64,000 nt of DNA from Macrotis lagotis (taxonomy: Eukaryota > Chordata > Mammalia > Peramelemorphia > Peramelidae). The stretch is taken from NCBI RefSeq assembly GCF_037893015.1, contig NC_133660.1, positions 286,165,078 through 286,229,077 on the forward strand. The letters run 5' to 3'. Both the position numbers and the translations under genes were made by a program. Numbering within the stretch: position 1 is the first letter of the stretch; each line of letters opens with the position of its first letter. Under the pieces are notes generated by a model. That model saw nothing but the letters and a program-made list of their open reading frames with translations. It had not been told where the DNA came from and ran no database searches. Positions 32,346 through 41,884 of this stretch are shown here, piece after piece.

Positions 32346-32489
32346 TTCCCTGTCACAGGTAAGAGATCAATCACGTAATAAATATTTATTAGACACAACA
32401 GGGGAAGCCCCATGGGGAATGCTCAGAGGGCTTTAATTTGGTTTGGATCCTCACCAAGAAAGCAGAAGAAGATTGTGGGAGAAATCAGA

Positions 32490-33285
32490 ATGTTTAAGAC
32501 GTGGGGTTGGGTACCTTGGCTAATGTGATAAAAAAATAATATGAGCAGTGTAGGAGAGGATGTGAGAAAACTGGGACATTAATACACCGTTGATGGAGTT
32601 GTGAACTGATCCTACCATTCTGGGGAGCAATCTGGAACTATGCCCAAAGGGCAATCAAGCTGATTGCTCCAACAATACTAGGCCCATTTGTCAAAAATAT
32701 TTATAGCAACTCTTTTTTGTGGTAGCAAAGAATTGGAAATTGAGGGGATGTCCATTAGTTGGGGAATGACTGATTGGGGTGTGATGGAAGAATTTTGTGC
32801 TATAGGAAATGATGAAGGGGATAAATTCAGATAAACCTGGGAATATTTCTATGAACTTATGCAAAGTAAAGTGAGCAAAGCCAGGAAAACTTTGTATTAA
32901 AAGAAACCAGCAACAGGGACAATCAATTGTGAATGACTTAGCTCTTCTCAGCAATAGAGTGATCCAAGACAACTTCTAAAGCCTCATGATGAAAGATGCT
33001 ATCTACCTCTGGAGAAAGAGCAGATGGCATCTGAATGCAGATCAAAGCATGTTATTTTTCACTATTTTTTTTGTGGATTTTTTTTCCTTTGGTCTGTGTT
33101 TTCTTTCACAACATTACTAATCAGGGAATGTATTTTGCATGACTGAGCACGTATAGTTTAAATAATATGGCTTAATGTCTCAGGGAAGAGAGGGGGAGGG
33201 AAGGAGAGAAAGAATGTGGAACTCAAAAATTTAAAATATGTTAAAATTGTTTTTATGTGTAACTGGTAAAAAATTTTTTTTAATG
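32490..33285 (+). mobile_element. L1 LINE 3' end, about 800 bp, sense
   Basis: GAGAGGATGTGAGAAAACTG, GAGTTGTGAACTGATCCTAC, GGAGCAATCTGGAACTATGC, CCAAAGGGCAATCAAGCTG, CTTAGCTCTTCTCAGCAATA and AATGCAGATCAAAGCATGTT are marsupial L1 3' landmarks. 5' truncated; no reverse-transcriptase frame. Confidence 0.88.
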
Positions 33286-33349
33286 TCTGCAGATGGGACT
33301 GGGGAGAGCATGTGAGGTGTTTTCAACTATTCTTCCTACTGCCACATAG

Positions 33350-33670
33350 AGGAAGGATTAGACCTTTCCTGCTTGGCCCCTAAGAGCAAACTAGTGCTGA
33401 GCGTACAAAAAGGTCATATACCAGGAGGAGTTTCCACAGTGGTATGGGCCACCCCCACAGGAAGGGAGCAGCCCTCAATACAGATCTGCAAGCAAAGGCT
33501 GAAAGATCACTTGAGGCAGGTGCTGTTTGTAGATAGGTCCTGGGGTCCCCTGCAAAAGTCTCAGAGGACTTTCCAGAGGAGGACATTGAAGTCCATTGTG
33601 GCTAAACAGCTCACCCATTACCTCAGAGGTGTCAGAGCTGAAATTTGTACAGGTGTAGGTTGTCCCCAGT
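33350..33670 (+). mobile_element. CR1/L3-like LINE 3' fragment
   Basis: GAGGAAGGATTAGACCTTTC and CTTGGCCCCTAAGAGCAAAC match the reverse of the element at 9265-9740. GGTCCCTTCCATCTTTGAG follows shortly after, near 33680. Confidence 0.45.
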
Positions 33671-33792
33671 AATTCTTTGGGGGTCCCTTCCATCTTTGAG
33701 ATCCTGTGATTCCCTGCCCTGCTATCCTCTCTCCTCCCCCACCAAAGCATATTAAACTTCAAGATCATCCAGTGCAACCCCTTTAGGTGACA

Positions 33793-33793
<1 letters not shown>

Positions 33794-33828
<35 letters not shown>

Positions 33829-33829
33829 C
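33794..33829. repeat. (GA)n microsatellite
   Basis: About 16 GA units placed in a reverse MIR fragment (GTCTAAGGTCGCACAGCC follows). Confidence 0.95.
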
Positions 33830-33960
33830 TGAAATGACTTGTCTAAGGTCGCACAGCCAAAGACTGCACTGCACTGCACTGCACTCGGGGAGCTAGGGAG
33901 TACCTGGCTGCTGGTCCAATTTTCCTTCTGCATTCCTCTTATTGCTTATGCCTCATCACC

Positions 33961-34085
33961 AAAAGAAGGAAGGAAGGCAGGTAGGAGATAAGGAGGGAAG
34001 GAGGAAAGGAAGAAATGAAAGAGGGAAGGGAGAAAGAAAGGAAGGAGAGAAGGAACAAAGGAAGAAAGGAAAGAAGGCGGGAAGA
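33961..34085. repeat. Purine-rich GGAA/GAAAG tract
   Basis: About 125 bases of AAGGAAGG/GGAGAAAG words, almost free of pyrimidines on the plus strand. Confidence 0.9.
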
Positions 34086-34089
34086 TGAT

Positions 34090-34499
34090 TGTGAGATGGT
34101 CAGTCCATCCCTGCTTAGACAGGCCAGGGCTTTTCTGGCGTGTGACAACAGTGGCACTAACCCAGATTGTAGGACCTCCTTGAATGGGCATCCATTCTAT
34201 TTTAGGGGGGTCTATCAATCAAAGGATTCCATTAACCTTGTTCCCTTGGTGCTTATGCCAGGAACCAAAGGCAAAAAATGAAGTCAAGAATATTTGTGGT
34301 CAGTAAAATCGAGGGGTCTCGATCATCACCCCCCTCCCCCAATGCAGGGGAGGGAAACTGAGGCTGGTGACTGGAGGAGTGATTCTGGATGGAGGCCTCA
34401 GTCTAGATAGGAGCATCACTGGGTGTGGGGCCAGGACCAGCTTAGAGACAGTATGGACAGTCAGTGTAAAGAGCTTTGGGTCTGGAGTCTGGGGAAAAG
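34090..34499. other. Intergenic, no gene seen
   Basis: Mixed sequence; C-run at 34328-34339. No exon-like structure. Confidence 0.45.
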
Positions 34500-34830
34500 A
34501 GGTGCAATGGATTCACTGTGGGATTCAGGAATCAGAAGACCTGTGTGTGAATCCAGCCTCTCACTGACTGTGGCACTTCGGAGTTGTGTCTCCCTACCTC
34601 ACATCTGTAAAATGAAGGGGTGGGACTTCAAGGCCTCTCTTGTCCCTCCTACTGAAAATCTAGGCTTCTATGGAAAGGCTTCAGATTTGGTTTGTGACTT
34701 TGAGCAAGTCCTTTCTCTCTGGGGTCCTCAGGTCCCTGCTCTGAAAATGAAAGAGGTTTAGGTTTCCTGGTCTTGAAGGTCCTTTCTAGCTCGAGACTCA
34801 TAACCCTATGTCAAGAATCTGTGGGACAGG
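34500..34830 (+). repeat. Two consecutive MIR/THER-type SINE fragments
   Basis: First: CAATGGATTCACTGTGGGAT and CACATCTGTAAAATGAAGGG. Second: GTGACTTTGAGCAAGTCCTT and AAGGTCCTTTCTAGCTCGAG. Confidence 0.65.
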
Positions 34831-34887
34831 TCCCTTCACTGAAATATCACAATCTATGACCTGGGTTCAAATTCTGACTTTGTTTCT

Positions 34888-35165
34888 AAGGGGAGAGCTA
34901 GGTGGTGCAGTAGATAGACCACTGGCCTTGGAGTCAGGAGAACAGGAGTTTGAATCCAGTCCCAGATATTTGCCACTTAAGTAGCTGTGCAACCCTGGGC
35001 AAGTCACTTCACCCTTATCTCACACCAAGGCATCCTGACCCATTTCTGGTCTCTGCACCCAGATGGCTCCAGAGGAGAAACTGAGACTGGAGACTTAGCA
35101 TGGCCCTCCTCACGCCGATATAATTTATGTGCTTGTCATGGCATCACCCCCCTGATTTCCCTGCT
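34888..35165 (+). repeat. Marsupial tRNA SINE with the long non-RTE tail, near full length
   Basis: GGAGAGCTAGGTGGTGCAGT, CTGGGCAAGTCACTTCACCC, CCCAGATGGCTCCAGAGGAG, AGACTGGAGACTTAGCATGG and GTCATGGCATCACCCCCCTG. Confidence 0.9.
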
Positions 35166-35169
35166 TCTT

Positions 35170-35559
35170 CGAGCAAGCTTTGCTGTCCTCATGTGGTGGG
35201 CACGAAGGTTGGGGACAACCCTTCCTCCTTAGTCTTTCTACATGTTCCCCTGGACCACCCAGGGGAGGGAGAAGAACATTTGCTTCTCCAGACTCTGACT
35301 TGTGACTTGTCCTCACTCTTGCCTTGAGTCTCTTCCCCATGGGCTTTGGTGGGAGGGCACAGTCAGGACCCTGCTCTTGCCTCCCTCCCTGCTTCTGAGC
35401 CCTCCTACCCAGGCAGCTGCAAATCCACTCAGACTCCTCCCCAGCCCTCCCTGCAGTCACCTGGGATTTCAAAAGCTCTTGCCTAACAATTTACCCTATT
35501 CCCAGATCTCTCTCTTTGTTTCCTTGTGTGGGTATGAATAGACAAAAAAGGACAAAATA
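35170..35559. other. Region just downstream of the secretoglobin gene
   Basis: Unique-looking, pyrimidine-rich around 35330-35460. The 115-codon minus-strand frame at 35125-35472 overlaps SINE sequence at one end and has no family motif. Confidence 0.5.
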
Positions 35560-35749
35560 CATGGATTCAAATGCTTTCAGTTTATTTTGGGGAGTAAAGC
35601 CAAGGGGACAAAGATAAAAAGCTGGGCTGGGGAGAATACTGGACGGGAAACCATCGGGAACCTGGTGATCAGTAAGCTGGCATCAAGAGATGTCTGGGAA
35701 ATGAAATAAGCAGACTTGACGAATATTAGCTTCTATACAATATTTTAAT
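35560..35749 (-). other. SCGB1A1: Exon 3 of the secretoglobin gene (C-terminal tail and 3' UTR)
   Basis: A strong acceptor (CTTTCTTTTGTATTTTTTCAG) ends at 35750. The exon begins in phase 0, reads IKILYRS and stops at 35728-35726. Human exon 3 encodes EKIAQSSLCN (from memory), so the KI pair is kept but the last cysteine is missing. The remaining 165 or so bases are 3' UTR ending near a polyadenylation signal; the cleavage position is estimated. Confidence 0.68.
35581..35586 (-). terminator. Polyadenylation signal AATAAA of the secretoglobin gene
   Basis: Canonical AATAAA on the minus strand about 140 nt after the stop codon, followed within 40 nt by a T/G-rich stretch (TGTATTTTGTCC) typical of a downstream element. 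Confidence 0.7.
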
Positions 35750-37600
35750 CTGAAAAAATACAAAAGAAAGGACATGAAAGGATAGGATTTGGACATTCTA
35801 TGGCATGTCCTATGTAGCCATTTTCATGTCAGGGAAACTAAGGGATAAAGCACCATGGTGACTATTTTTTCAGGTTTTGAGGAGCGTGGACCAGTGCCCC
35901 TAGGGAGCATTGCAGATGGCACCTTTCTCCCTGGGACTTTTGCTTCTTCCCTGAATATGATGGTATTAGGAGAGGAAGGAAGAAGCTCTGACCAGTAGAG
36001 ACCCCTTGGAAGGTGGATATTTACCATCAGCCTCCTTACATTCTTTTTGTTCCTGTCGGTGAGTTCATCCACCCTTTCCTTCAGTTGCTTTGCCACTGTC
36101 CTCATGTCCGAATCGGGACTGAAGCAATCAATGGTTGCCAGATGATTCTCTGGGGTGCCCATTAAGAGAGTTTCGCAGACTTGGAAAAATGATGGGCAGA
36201 GATCAGAAGAGGCTGGAATGGAAATAGAAGGGGAGCCAGGGTTTATGTGGCCATTTTCCAAGCAGGGCTGACCCACTTAAGAGGGACGCCCCCGGTCCCA
36301 GGAAGCAGAGTCTCGTAGGCCTCAAGAGGTCAGTCAGACCAGGAGGAAACGGAGACCCAGAGAAGAGAAGTGATGTCATCCAAGTCACACAGCTGATCAG
36401 TGTCTGAGTGGGTTTGGAACCAGTTAGGACTCTCAAATTGGTGTTTTCCTGCCCTCTATGCACTTGATCCCTGGTTACCTTCAGATGGACATTTTACCTT
36501 CATGGCCTCACTAATTCATTTTGTTTAATAATGATGCTGATGATAACATTAGTAATTATAAAGTTAGCTCAATCAAGCAGCAAGTGTTTGTTAATGCCAT
36601 TTATTATGGCTAATAGAGACAGCTAGCCTAGAATGCTGAGTCTGGAGTGAGGAAGGCTAGGCTTCAAATCCAGCCTCAGGGAAAAACTGTGTGACCCTGG
36701 GCAAGTCACTTAACCTATGTTTGACTCCGTTTCCTCTAGTGTCAAATGGGAATACCTCACAGGGGGGCCATAGGAGATCATATCTGTCAAATGCTTAGTA
36801 TCTAACACATAAAATAACCTCCAGAAGTGGTTATTTCCTTTCCTCCTTCCCTATTGGCTATTGGGCAGGACACCAGGTCCTAGACATATAACAACAAAAA
36901 TGAAACAACCCCCAGCCTTCAAGGTTCATAAAAGACTCTATATAGGATGACAAATATAGTGTATATACGCACATAACCGTAAATAGATTTCTATGTAAAG
37001 ATGGTTATATGTCCTATTATATATACATATTATATCCATAGGAAATCAAGGACCTTGAGCAGGAAAGATGGAAAGAGCCTTCAAAGTCACTGAGTGCAGC
37101 CCCTTCGTTCCACCAATGTGGTGAAAGAGGCTAAGAGAAATGAAAGCACTTGCCCAGAATGTCCCAGCACTAAGGGACAAGACTCAAAATCAAACTGAGA
37201 ACATGTTTTTATCATTTTCTGCCTTGGTTTCTTCATCTGCAATGACACTAATCTTTGCACTTCCTGCATTTTTGTGGAGTGATAGAAAACATTGCCTCCT
37301 TCAGCAGTTTGGGGGCTCAGGAGTCCTTCAAAATAACTCAAAGTTATTAAAGACTCCCCTAGGGAACTCTGGGTGAGTTATGTCTATCAATATTTATTAG
37401 ATTAGAAGTCAGAATATCTTAGAATTATGATGAAAACTGTTTTGCCTTCTCTAACCCCTTAAGTCTTGATGAATTCTGGGGGTCCCCACATCATACCTTG
37501 AGAACTTGGGACATCTTCTTTTGTTGGAGGCTTATTCTCCCCCAAGGGGGCTGTCACAGACGGCCAGGGCAACCAGACAGAAAATAATGATCAGCTTCAT
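35726..37600 (-). CDS. SCGB1A1: Secretoglobin family 1A (uteroglobin/club-cell secretory protein-like), three coding exons
   Basis: Small secreted protein of the uteroglobin family, whose members form disulfide-linked dimers that bind hydrophobic ligands in airway and uterine fluid (family knowledge). Coding parts read 37600-37558, 36212-36025 and 35749-35726 on the minus strand, with introns of about 1345 and 275 bp. The start at 37600 opens a hydrophobic signal peptide (MKLIIIFCLVALAV) in a CTCCACC ATG context. Exon 2 is 188 bp, begins in phase 1 and encodes DLCPSFF, ETLLMGTP, CFSPDSDMR and QLKERVDEL in family order. About half its residues match human SCGB1A1 as I recall it. Exon 3 adds IKILYRS and a stop. 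The total is about 84 codons, against about 91 in human. The exon 1 donor is weak and the C-terminal cysteine of the family is absent. A close paralogue or a recently decayed copy remains possible, but family membership is secure. Confidence 0.83.
36025..36212 (-). other. SCGB1A1: Exon 2 of the secretoglobin gene (mature domain)
   Basis: The acceptor is a pyrimidine-rich stretch ending CCATTCCAG just before 36212. The donor is ATG|GTAAAT at 36024. The exon is 188 bp, 2 nt plus 62 codons, open throughout. It carries the N-terminal family cysteine (DLCPSF), ETLLM, TP, FSPD, DMR, QLK, VD and a closing LM. There are two further cysteines, in QVCET and IDCFS, at positions that are Ile and Leu in human uteroglobin as I recall it. 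Confidence 0.88.
36330..36440 (-). repeat. MIR-type SINE in secretoglobin intron 1
   Basis: GGAGGAAACGGAGACCCAGA and TCCAAGTCACACAGCTGATC in reverse MIR order relative to the plus strand. Confidence 0.75.
36620..36840 (+). repeat. MIR/THER-type SINE in secretoglobin intron 1
   Basis: GGCTTCAAATCCAGCCTCAG, TGACCCTGGGCAAGTCACTT, TCCGTTTCCTCTAGTGTCAA and ATCTGTCAAATGCTTAGTAT. It is antisense to the gene. Confidence 0.85.
36900..37210. repeat. AT-rich tract and reverse MIR fragment in intron 1
   Basis: 36940-37045 is TATATA-rich. 37060-37210 has AAGATGGAAAGAGCC and AAAGCACTTGCCCAGAATGT. The two sit 3' of exon 1 within the intron. Confidence 0.55.
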
Positions 37601-37657
37601 GGTGGAGCTGGACCAGGTTGGCGGAATCCGTGTCTGGAGAGGTGATGGAGCTGCTGC
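37558..37657 (-). other. SCGB1A1: Exon 1 of the secretoglobin gene (5' UTR plus signal peptide)
   Basis: The 5' end is inferred from the TATA-like box about 27 bases upstream, giving a 5' UTR near 57 nt. Coding runs from 37600. The only GT that leaves phase 1, as exon 2 requires, and precedes the in-frame TAA at 37534-37532 is at 37557-37556 (context TCT|GTGACA). That donor lacks G at -1 and at +5. Using it gives 14 signal-peptide codons plus a Ser codon split across the junction. Reading on instead aligns a few more residues (CDSP) with the human signal peptide before the stop. Confidence 0.6.
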
Positions 37658-37681
37658 TAACGTAACCCACAAAAGGTTCAC

Positions 37682-37690
37682 TCTTATATC
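37682..37690 (-). promoter_or_regulatory. TATA-like box of the secretoglobin promoter
   Basis: The minus strand reads GGATATAAGAG, about 82-90 nt before the ATG. This places transcription start near 37657 and gives a 5' UTR similar in length to eutherian uteroglobin genes. Confidence 0.65.
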
Positions 37691-37750
37691 CTTTGGGCAG
37701 CACCTTGTCCTTCCCCTTGGGAGATGAAGGGGGGAAGGTTTCTACTGCAA

Positions 37751-37784
37751 TATTTACTCAGATCTCGAGTGAAAAGCATAAATA
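37751..37784 (-). promoter_or_regulatory. Paired forkhead (FOXA-type) sites upstream of the secretoglobin gene
   Basis: GTAAATA on the minus strand (TATTTAC on plus, 37751-37757) and TATTTAT on the minus strand (37778-37784) lie roughly 95 and 125 nt upstream of the inferred start. Rodent and human club-cell-protein promoters are known to use HNF-3/FOXA sites in about this interval. Between them, CACTCGAG is one base from an NKX2-1-like CACTCAAG. The function here is inferred. Confidence 0.45.
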
Positions 37785-37799
37785 TCCCACTTCTCTTTT

Positions 37800-38219
37800 C
37801 TGTGAAAAAAGGTCCTCCATAATGGCAACCACTTTAGGGATCACTCAAGAACTTATTTGTTTCAGAGATCACTGGACACCCTAAATGACTTGTCTGACCT
37901 CATTCCAGTTAGTCTTGAAGGTTGGGGGGGGGCACAACAGAAGGACATCAAAGAGACCTTTGGAAGGTCAGAACTTAAAGGAACCTTAAAAGAAGAATGT
38001 CAGCCTGTGTGGAACCTTTATGTCAAACTGCCTGCCCAGGAAAGGGACTCATGAAAAGAAAATTCATGTTTTGGATGAACTTTTGTTTCTGGTGGTCTTG
38101 GGGAACAGGGGGATGGCCCCAGCTGAATGCTACTTCTCACTAGGTGATCTCAGGGATATTGACATTCCTCTCTTGTAATCCCCTTTGTTGTGTTCTTTGC
38201 TCTAATCCCACTCCCCTGA
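37800..38219. other. Upstream flank of the secretoglobin gene
   Basis: Mixed unique sequence beyond the proximal promoter, including a reverse-MIR/CR1-like scrap near 37960. No second gene or bidirectional promoter seen. Confidence 0.45.
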
Positions 38220-38224
38220 TTATT

Positions 38225-38820
38225 TTTTTTTTATTTTCTAGATTTTATTTATTTAAGTTTTACAATTTTTCCCCTTCCATTGCAGATAGCCCAAAATTGT
38301 CCCTGGTTGTTGCACTGATGGAATGAGCAAGTTCACCCCTGATTATTTTTAATTAAAATTTTTCCTCTATCACATTTAAAGATGGTTTTCAACAATGTTT
38401 TTTGTAAGATTCGAGTTCCAAAGTTTTTCTCCCTCCAAGCCTTCCTTCTAGTTTCTTCATGACAGCAAATAAACTGATACAAGTACAACTATGTTAAACA
38501 CATTTCCACATTAGTCATGTTGTGAGAGAAGAATCAGAACAAAAGACAAAAAATATGAAAAGGAAAAAAACATAAAATTTAAAAAATGAAAATAGTCTGC
38601 TTTGATTTGTATTGAGTCCATAGTTCTTTCTCTGTATGTGGATGGCATTGTCTATCACAAGTCTATTGGAATTGTCTTTGATTATTGTACGACTGAGAGG
38701 AGCTAAGTCCATCATAGTTGATCATCACACAATATTACTGTGACTGAATACAATGTTATGGTTCTGCTCCCATCACTCAACATCAGTTCATGCAAATCTT
38801 CCTAGGGTTTTCTGAAACCT
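38225..38820 (-). mobile_element. L1 LINE 3' end, antisense, copy 1
   Basis: TTTAAAGATGGTTTTCAACA, CCACATTAGTCATGTTGTGA, AGTCTGCTTTGATTTGTATT, CATAGTTCTTTCTCTGTATG, GGAATTGTCTTTGATTATTG, GTTGATCATCACACAATATT and CAACATCAGTTCATGCAAAT are the reverse of the L1 end at 32490-33285. Confidence 0.85.
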
Positions 38821-38827
38821 GCCTACT

Positions 38828-39260
38828 TATTTCTTTTTTTGTTTTTTCAATTACATGTTATGAAAAATTTTCAACATTCATCCACTTGCATATTTATAAA
38901 TTAACTTTTTTATACTTTTTTTTATAAATTACAATTTTCTTCCACCCTCACTTCCCACCCCAAGAAGCAGTCTAGTGAATGCTGTACATGCATTTCTGTT
39001 TAATAGGTTTACATATTAGTAATTTCCACATTCATGAGGGATTAGGACTAAGGGGAAAAGAAAGAAAACCATGGGAGAGGAAGGAAAAAAACATAAGAGA
39101 AATTTTTAAAAAGTGAACATTGTGTTCATTGAAATTCTGTGGGGGTTTTTTGGTTTAGTTTCATTTATTTATTCATTCATTATTGTCTATTCATTTCTTC
39201 CTTCCTTCCTTCCTTCCTTCCTTCCTTCCTTCCTTCCTTCCTTCCTTCCTTCCTTCCTTC

Positions 39261-39315
<55 letters not shown>

Positions 39316-39590
39316 TTTCTTTTTCTTTTTCTTTCTAATTTTGGTCTAGATGTGGATGTGGATGGTGCTGTCCATAACAGGTCTCCTAGGATTGCCCTAG
39401 CTCTTTGAATTGCTGAGAGGACTGCTCATCATTTCTTATAGAGCAATACTGTTCCATTACATTCATATAGTCATTCCCCAATGGATGGGCTTCCCCTCGA
39501 TGTCCAATTCTTGGCCACTATAAGAAGAGCTGCTACAAAAATTTTATACCTCTCCCCCCTGCTTCTTCGAGGAATGCCCTAACACCGTTC
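38828..39590 (-). mobile_element. L1 LINE 3' end, antisense, copy 2, with an internal CTTC/CTTT array
   Basis: CAATTACATGTTATGAAAAA and AATTTCCACATTCATGAGGG, then after the array GATGTGGATGTGGATGGTGC, TTCTTATAGAGCAATACTG and AATTCTTGGCCACTATAAGA. It repeats the order of copy 1 and extends further. Confidence 0.8.
39197..39335. repeat. (CTTC)n-(CTTT)n compound microsatellite
   Basis: About 16 CTTC units then about 14 CTTT units, ending in TTTTCT units, uninterrupted within each block. Confidence 0.97.
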
Positions 39591-39609
39591 ACATCCATTT
39601 GCGATTGTA

Positions 39610-39765
39610 TTGACTTTCTTTTTTTTTTTAGGGTTTTTTTTTTTGCAAGGCAAAGGGGGTTAAGTGGCTTGCCCACTAGGTAATCATTGTCTGAGACCAG
39701 ATTTGAACCCAGGTACTCCTGACTCCAGGGCCGATGCTATATCCACTGCACCACCTAGCTGCCCC
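39610..39765 (-). repeat. tRNA-derived marsupial SINE
   Basis: TTTTAGGGTTTTTTTTTTTG, GCAAGGCAAAGGGGGTTAAG and GCACCACCTAGCTGCCCC. A small internal deletion lies after GCTTGCCCA. Confidence 0.92.
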
Positions 39766-41185
39766 TTGATCATATTGACTTTCTCAGAAATGGTGGAAAT
39801 TGAGGCAAGTGAAAGCAAGACCCTTCAGAAGGGCCACATAATGTGACTACACTTCTCCTAGCTGCAGGTCCAGTGCTCTAACCATTAGACCATCCTTTAT
39901 TGGAGGGGTCCTGTGGGGCAACCCCATAGGGGTGGATCACCTGCCCTTATTTCCTTCATTCCTCTCACATCTCCTCTGTAAAACAAGGGTGTTTTAAAAG
40001 CTCTCTTCAGTCCCATATCTACAATCTAAGTTCCTGGGCAAATACTGGGCCGCCTCCTCAGCTAAGACCTGTCCGATGCCTCCTTGGAGGGGACAGTGGA
40101 TGCAATCGTCTCTTAGTCGCGGGGAAGAAGGGAAGAGGTCAGAGGAGGGGAAAATCTGAGAGCTAGGGATCAAGTTTGTGTGGGAGGAATGGGATGAGAG
40201 AGATGCTGAATAAGATACTTATGTTTCCTTGGATGGGGCACCTCACCTCTCAGTTTCCTCACATGTAAAATGAGCATCCTTTGAATCTCTAAGAAGAAGG
40301 GGCTTAAAATAAATGCTCTAAATTCTATGGAGGTGATAAGTCTTGAGACCCATCCACTGATTTGGTGCATCTCGTGGCTAGGAGGAAGCTGAGACCCATA
40401 CGGGGAATGTCTGGCTCCTCGAGTCTTATAGTCCTAGGTTACTCCAGCCTACCACGGACTGGGAGCTCACTTCCCTCTAACAGGGACCTCTTTCCTGAGA
40501 TTCAGAGAAGGCAGGTCACTTGTCTCAAGTCACACAGCTAGGGAAAGATCATGGAATGGAATCCCAGGAATCTTGGGGTAGGGAGGCCTCAGGGACTTTG
40601 GGGGAAGAGAAGGTACTTTGGGACTCTGGCATACTGGTGATTTTTATGTGAAAAGTCTCACACTGGGTGGGGAAGTCAGTGCTAAGGAAGAAGTTGATTC
40701 AAAGTCTAGTTCCCCACCCCCCTTCCCCAGTGGATCAGGAATACCTTTTAAACCCCAATATCAGCATCAAGGGATGGCCCAATGGCATCTTCATAATCTT
40801 TTGGGTTGGGAAAAGGGGCCTGAACTTCCCTGGAGGTGGGGAGAGTCAGCCGGTCCTGCTGGTTTTTGAAAATGGGGTTAGACATAGCAGGAGGCAGAGC
40901 TGGGCTTGATCGGGGCCTGGAATCTGTGGTAGTGGAATTCCGGGACCCCCCAACTCTACCCCCCAACTCTGTGCTCTAGAGGCCAGGTGACAGATGAGTA
41001 CTGATGGCCTGGATGCTAACCCAGTTTGCTTCTATGCTTCTTTGCCTTACTGAATTAATATCTCAAATTTACATTGGAAAGAAAGCCATCTGTGGAGGTG
41101 GAGGACCCAGGTGCGAGTTTAGTCTTTGTTCAGCCCTCTGTGGCTAAGCAGAGCAGAATGAGCCCCTTTTCCATTGGACTATCTT
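39766..41185. other. Intergenic, MIR scraps only
   Basis: Reverse MIR-like pieces near 40225-40275 and 40485-40560 (AGAAGGCAGGTCACTTGTCT). The 83- and 80-codon frames near 40618-40909 overlap each other in two frames and lack motifs. Confidence 0.5.
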
Positions 41186-41500
41186 AGAGCAGCTAGGTGG
41201 CACTGGATAGAGCACCAGTCCTGGAGTCAGGTGGACCTGAGTTCCAATCCAGCTTCAGACACTTACTGGCTATGTGATCTTGGACTAGTCACTTCACCCA
41301 GGCTGCATCGCATCCGGAGTCATCTCCAGGCACCCTAACTAGCCACTGGACCAATGGCTCTGGAGGAGAAATTGAGGTTGGTGACTTGGCATAGCCCCCC
41401 CCCCACTCAAATCCAATTCATGTGCTTGTTATGGCATCACCTCTATGATGTCTTGGTCTTCTTTGAGAACAAAGGAGAAACATCATTATCATCAACATCA
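41186..41500 (+). repeat. Marsupial tRNA SINE with the long non-RTE tail, full length
   Basis: GAGCAGCTAGGTGGCACTGG, GTTCCAATCCAGCTTCAG, CACCCTAACTAGCCACTGGA, AATGGCTCTGGAGGAGAAAT, TGTTATGGCATCACCTCTAT and TTCTTTGAGAACAAAGGAGA. Confidence 0.92.
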
Positions 41501-41724
41501 TCCTCAGTACTGAAAGACACATCCCTGCCCTCCACCTCTCACTCACCTGGGATGTCACTCTCCTTTGGGTACTCTTTGGCTCATTAAAGTCCTTGCTCAG
41601 GTGAGGTACCCCTCCTGATGTGCCTTAACCAGGGCAAAAGAGGGCAGACATTCCTAATCAGGGGTGCTCAACTTCTCTCAATGCTGCCTAATCTCAGATT
41701 AACTTTCATAAGATATTGGGATCA

Positions 41725-41876
41725 GGGGCGGCTAGGTGGCACAGTAGATAAAGCACCAGCCCTAGAGTCAGGAGTACCTGGGTTCAAATCCAGTCTCAGA
41801 CACTTAATAATGACCTAGCTGTGTGGCCTTGGGCAAGCCACTGAATCCCATTTGCCTTGAAAAACCTAAAAAAAGT
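41725..41876 (+). repeat. tRNA-derived marsupial SINE with 11-bp target-site duplication
   Basis: GGGCGGCTAGGTGGCACAGT to TTGCCTTGAAAAACCTAAAA. Flanked by TATTGGGATCA at 41714-41724 and 41877-41887, so the insertion is fairly recent. Confidence 0.96.
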
Positions 41877-41884
41877 TATTGGGA

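Noticed and set aside
35824-36276. Single 150-codon open frame as an intronless gene
   Set aside because: Only its middle matches secretoglobin, exactly between a good acceptor and a good donor; the flanks are intron sequence read through.
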